Position numbers and translations under genes: made by a program. The notes beneath the pieces were generated by a model that was not told where the DNA came from, made no database searches, and worked only from the letters and a program-made list of their open reading frames with translations. From NCBI GenBank assembly GCA_018296165.2, contig JACKQL020000026.1:186001-250000 (forward strand): a stretch of 64,000 nucleotides of DNA. The letters run 5' to 3'. The stretch comes from Termitomyces sp. T153 (taxonomy: Eukaryota; Basidiomycota; Agaricomycetes; Agaricales; Lyophyllaceae). Each line of letters begins with the position of its first letter. Positions within the stretch are counted from its first letter, which is position 1. Below are positions 61,956 through 64,000 of the stretch, piece after piece.

Positions 61956-63093
61956 TGTCACGACCCATCCCCTAGACCTCCGTACATTGCCCAACAAACC
62001 CCCATTCCCCCAGAACCTCCTCCGACGCTCTGTCAAACTTCTCCAGCACTCCGCGCCTACTCTGGCTAACTCCGACGCATTCTCAGCTAACTCCGATGGC
62101 CCCCTGGCCCACTCTGACATCTTCCCTGCAGCCACCGGTGCTTCCCCTGGATCTCCTGAGCCTCTGGGACCACTCACCTGCTGTGCCTAACCCTGTTGCA
62201 TGTCATCGACTCAACACCCTGGCCCCTCCAACTTACCCTGGAGCATCATGACAACTTTGGAATGGACCACGTCAACAATTGATCCCATCAACATATCAAC
62301 ATGGCCTGCCTTCTGGTTGTAACTGACACCCATCGCCTCCATCGAGCTCTGCCAAGCCCCACCACCACAGCCAACATTCCCAGAGCTCTTCAGTAGTCAG
62401 TATATAAGGCGTAGAGTAGCTCTTTGTACTCTAGTCTTGAGATTACCTACCTACCTTTCCTGATGTGTTTCTGATTGTTTCTTCTCGTGTTTTGTGTTCT
62501 GTGTCTTGTTTTCCTTATTCTTAGTCTCCTGGTCTTATCTTGTCTCTATTCCATTATAATTTTGTTATTGTTCTGTGTCTCCACCTGAATCTATTCTCAT
62601 TCTTGTCTCATCTCTGCCTCATTTTGTTCAAGTCTGTCTTGTCTCATTTGATTCTGCCTATTGTGTTCAAGTCCTCTTGACCATAATGCCCTCATGAATT
62701 CCACAATTACGATTATGAACGTCTGACACTCTTTCACCAACTCCGGACCTCGCTACACACTTGGCTCCAAACCCTATCAATCCCCATTGATTTTCCATCA
62801 GAACTCTGGCTCTGCTCCCATCATTTGTGTAGCCTCCGCCTCTTCCGCACCTGCAACACTCCCATATGGACTTATGCCTGAACTCCACCAAGCCCATCCT
62901 CCATTCCTGCAACTCATCCTCTACTCCTCCGGACCTTCCCGGACTTGCTCAGATCAATTCCCATTAACTATCCTCACAAGTCCCCAGTGTTTGGAACACC
63001 TCTGAGTGCCCAGTTATCAGTGCAGGGAATCACATCTGCCTAGTAAGGACTTGCCCAGTGTAGCTGAGCCCCCATGGTCAGCAGAACCTGACA
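61956..63093 (+). repeat. B-x 3' LTR
   Basis: It is 1,138 bp, TGTCACGACC...GAACCTGACA. It is followed by GTAGG, the start of a gag sequence read on the other strand; the matching left duplication is not in view because the left side of B-x is gone. Confidence 0.9.
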
Positions 63094-64000
63094 GTAGGTG
63101 GTTTGCTTGGGTGTGAGGTGAAGGACATCCTTGATCCGTTGAGGCAGGGTGCAATGGAGGGGAAACTAGAGAGCATTGTTGTTCCAGCTGGTCTTGTAGG
63201 CTTCCTGTTTGAATTGTACAATAAAGGTCATGAAGCATTCATTGTCACGCATTCAGAGGTTGAAGAGATTTTCCTCTGCCTCCGCTATGGTGTCAAAGAT
63301 GCCAAACTTACTCAAGAATTCCTGGGTAAAAGCAAGCCAATTGGAGAGCATGGGGTTGTTAGAGTTAAACTGGAGTAGTGCAGTGTAATGATTGAAGGTG
63401 ATACCCTGTAAATATGACATGGCAAAGGCCACTCGTGAGCTCTCAAGTTGGAAGGTAATCAGCTTAGCTTGGAACATGGTCAGACACTGGGTTAGAAAGA
63501 TTTGCCACTTCTAGGGGTTGTAGCTGGTGAAGGGTTTGGGCTTCTGAATGTTGAGTTTACCCTCCTGGGCCAGTGCATTGCAGGTATCATCCTGTGAATT
63601 CTGAGCTTGGGGTGGGAGTCTGGCATTGTAGTAGTAATAGTAGTTGTTCCTATTTCCACACTGGGGGGGGAAGTTGTCCATTGCTGGGCCCCATCCTCCA
63701 GGGGGTCCGCCGTTGGGTGGCCCTCTGCTGGGGGGTTGGCCCACATTGCTCAGGGCTCATCAAGGGGGAGGGGGTCCTCTGGGGGTGGGGAGTCCAAAAT
63801 AATTGGCATCGGCAGGAGGGCTAGGCATTGGAGCAGGTGGAGGATGAGGAGGGTTGGTAGGAAAGAGTGGTTGGGGTGCCCTGGGGCCTGTGGGCTGTTG
63901 TGGGGGGACTGGAGCATTGGGACAGGGTGGAGGGGCATTGACATGAGGGGCACAGAGGTCAAAGTGGGGGGGTCGGTCTTGTGGAGGTCCATTGCATGGG
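63094..64000 (-). pseudogene. Gag of a further Gy-B copy (B-m), runs off the window
   Basis: On the minus strand it matches B-inner gag from about 18626 to 19541. It has the Pro-rich linker (63992-63750), INIQKP-type text, MFQAKLITFQLESS, and SNWLAFTQEFLSKFGIFDTI. It is cut at 63094 within the text KQTTY by B-x. Several stops. Its 5' LTR should lie right of the window. Confidence 0.88.

Overview
The window suggests a basidiomycete fungus, probably an agaricomycete. The first 4.8 kb is the 3' half of PRP8, cut by 24 introns of about 50 nt. A second intron-bearing gene follows on the other strand, and the rest is dominated by Ty3/gypsy retrotransposons of types common in Agaricomycetes. This placement is an inference from gene structure and element type; no marker RNA gene is present.

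Layout. Bases 1-4840 (+) are the C-terminal half of the spliceosome core protein PRP8. Bases 5075-8518 (-) are a PH-domain protein of 1,071 residues in four exons, convergent with PRP8. Bases 8519-10299 hold little recognisable coding sequence. From 10300 to 58823 is one nested block of LTR retrotransposons whose layers can be resolved by target-site duplications (TSDs). An old chromovirus (working name Gy-C, - strand, LTRs 10300-10533 and 58591-58823, TSD GATAG) was hit in its RNase H region by a Gy-A element (copy A2, + strand, 12521-55194, TSD ATGC). A2 was invaded by a Gy-B element (B-outer, about 15241-54223). B-outer in turn took three insertions: a full Gy-B (B-inner, 16539-28445), a solo Gy-B LTR (29217-30350), and a degenerate Gy-B derivative (B-NA, 31445-50010). 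B-inner carries a solo Gy-A LTR (24319-25381). B-NA carries an intact, recent Gy-A (copy A1, 35854-47177). From 58829 to 64000 are a solo Gy-A LTR, the 3' end of a fourth gypsy (Gy-D), and parts of two more Gy-B copies.

How the genes work together. A1 has everything expected of an autonomous element: gag with CCHC and protease, pol with RT, RNase H and integrase in the +1 frame, PBS, PPT and LTRs with a TATA box. Between pol and the 3' LTR it also carries a six-exon gene on the opposite strand, with a Zn2Cys6-like cysteine cluster, an acidic linker and a C-terminal coiled coil. Gy-B, which differs from Gy-A in RT, LTR and TSD length, has an antisense gene of the same layout at the same place, with a perfectly spaced C2-C6-C15-C2-C6-C cluster seen in three copies. 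Gy-B also has two retropepsin domains in tandem. The sequence just inside its 5' LTR is complementary to the predicted 5' end of its own RNA, which points to Tf1-like self-priming.

Most old elements have been eroded by CpG-to-TpG/CpA change, giving TGA or TAA at conserved arginine codons. The young insertions (A1, the solo LTR at 24.3 kb, most of B-NA) and the leftmost 1.2 kb of Gy-C keep their CpGs.
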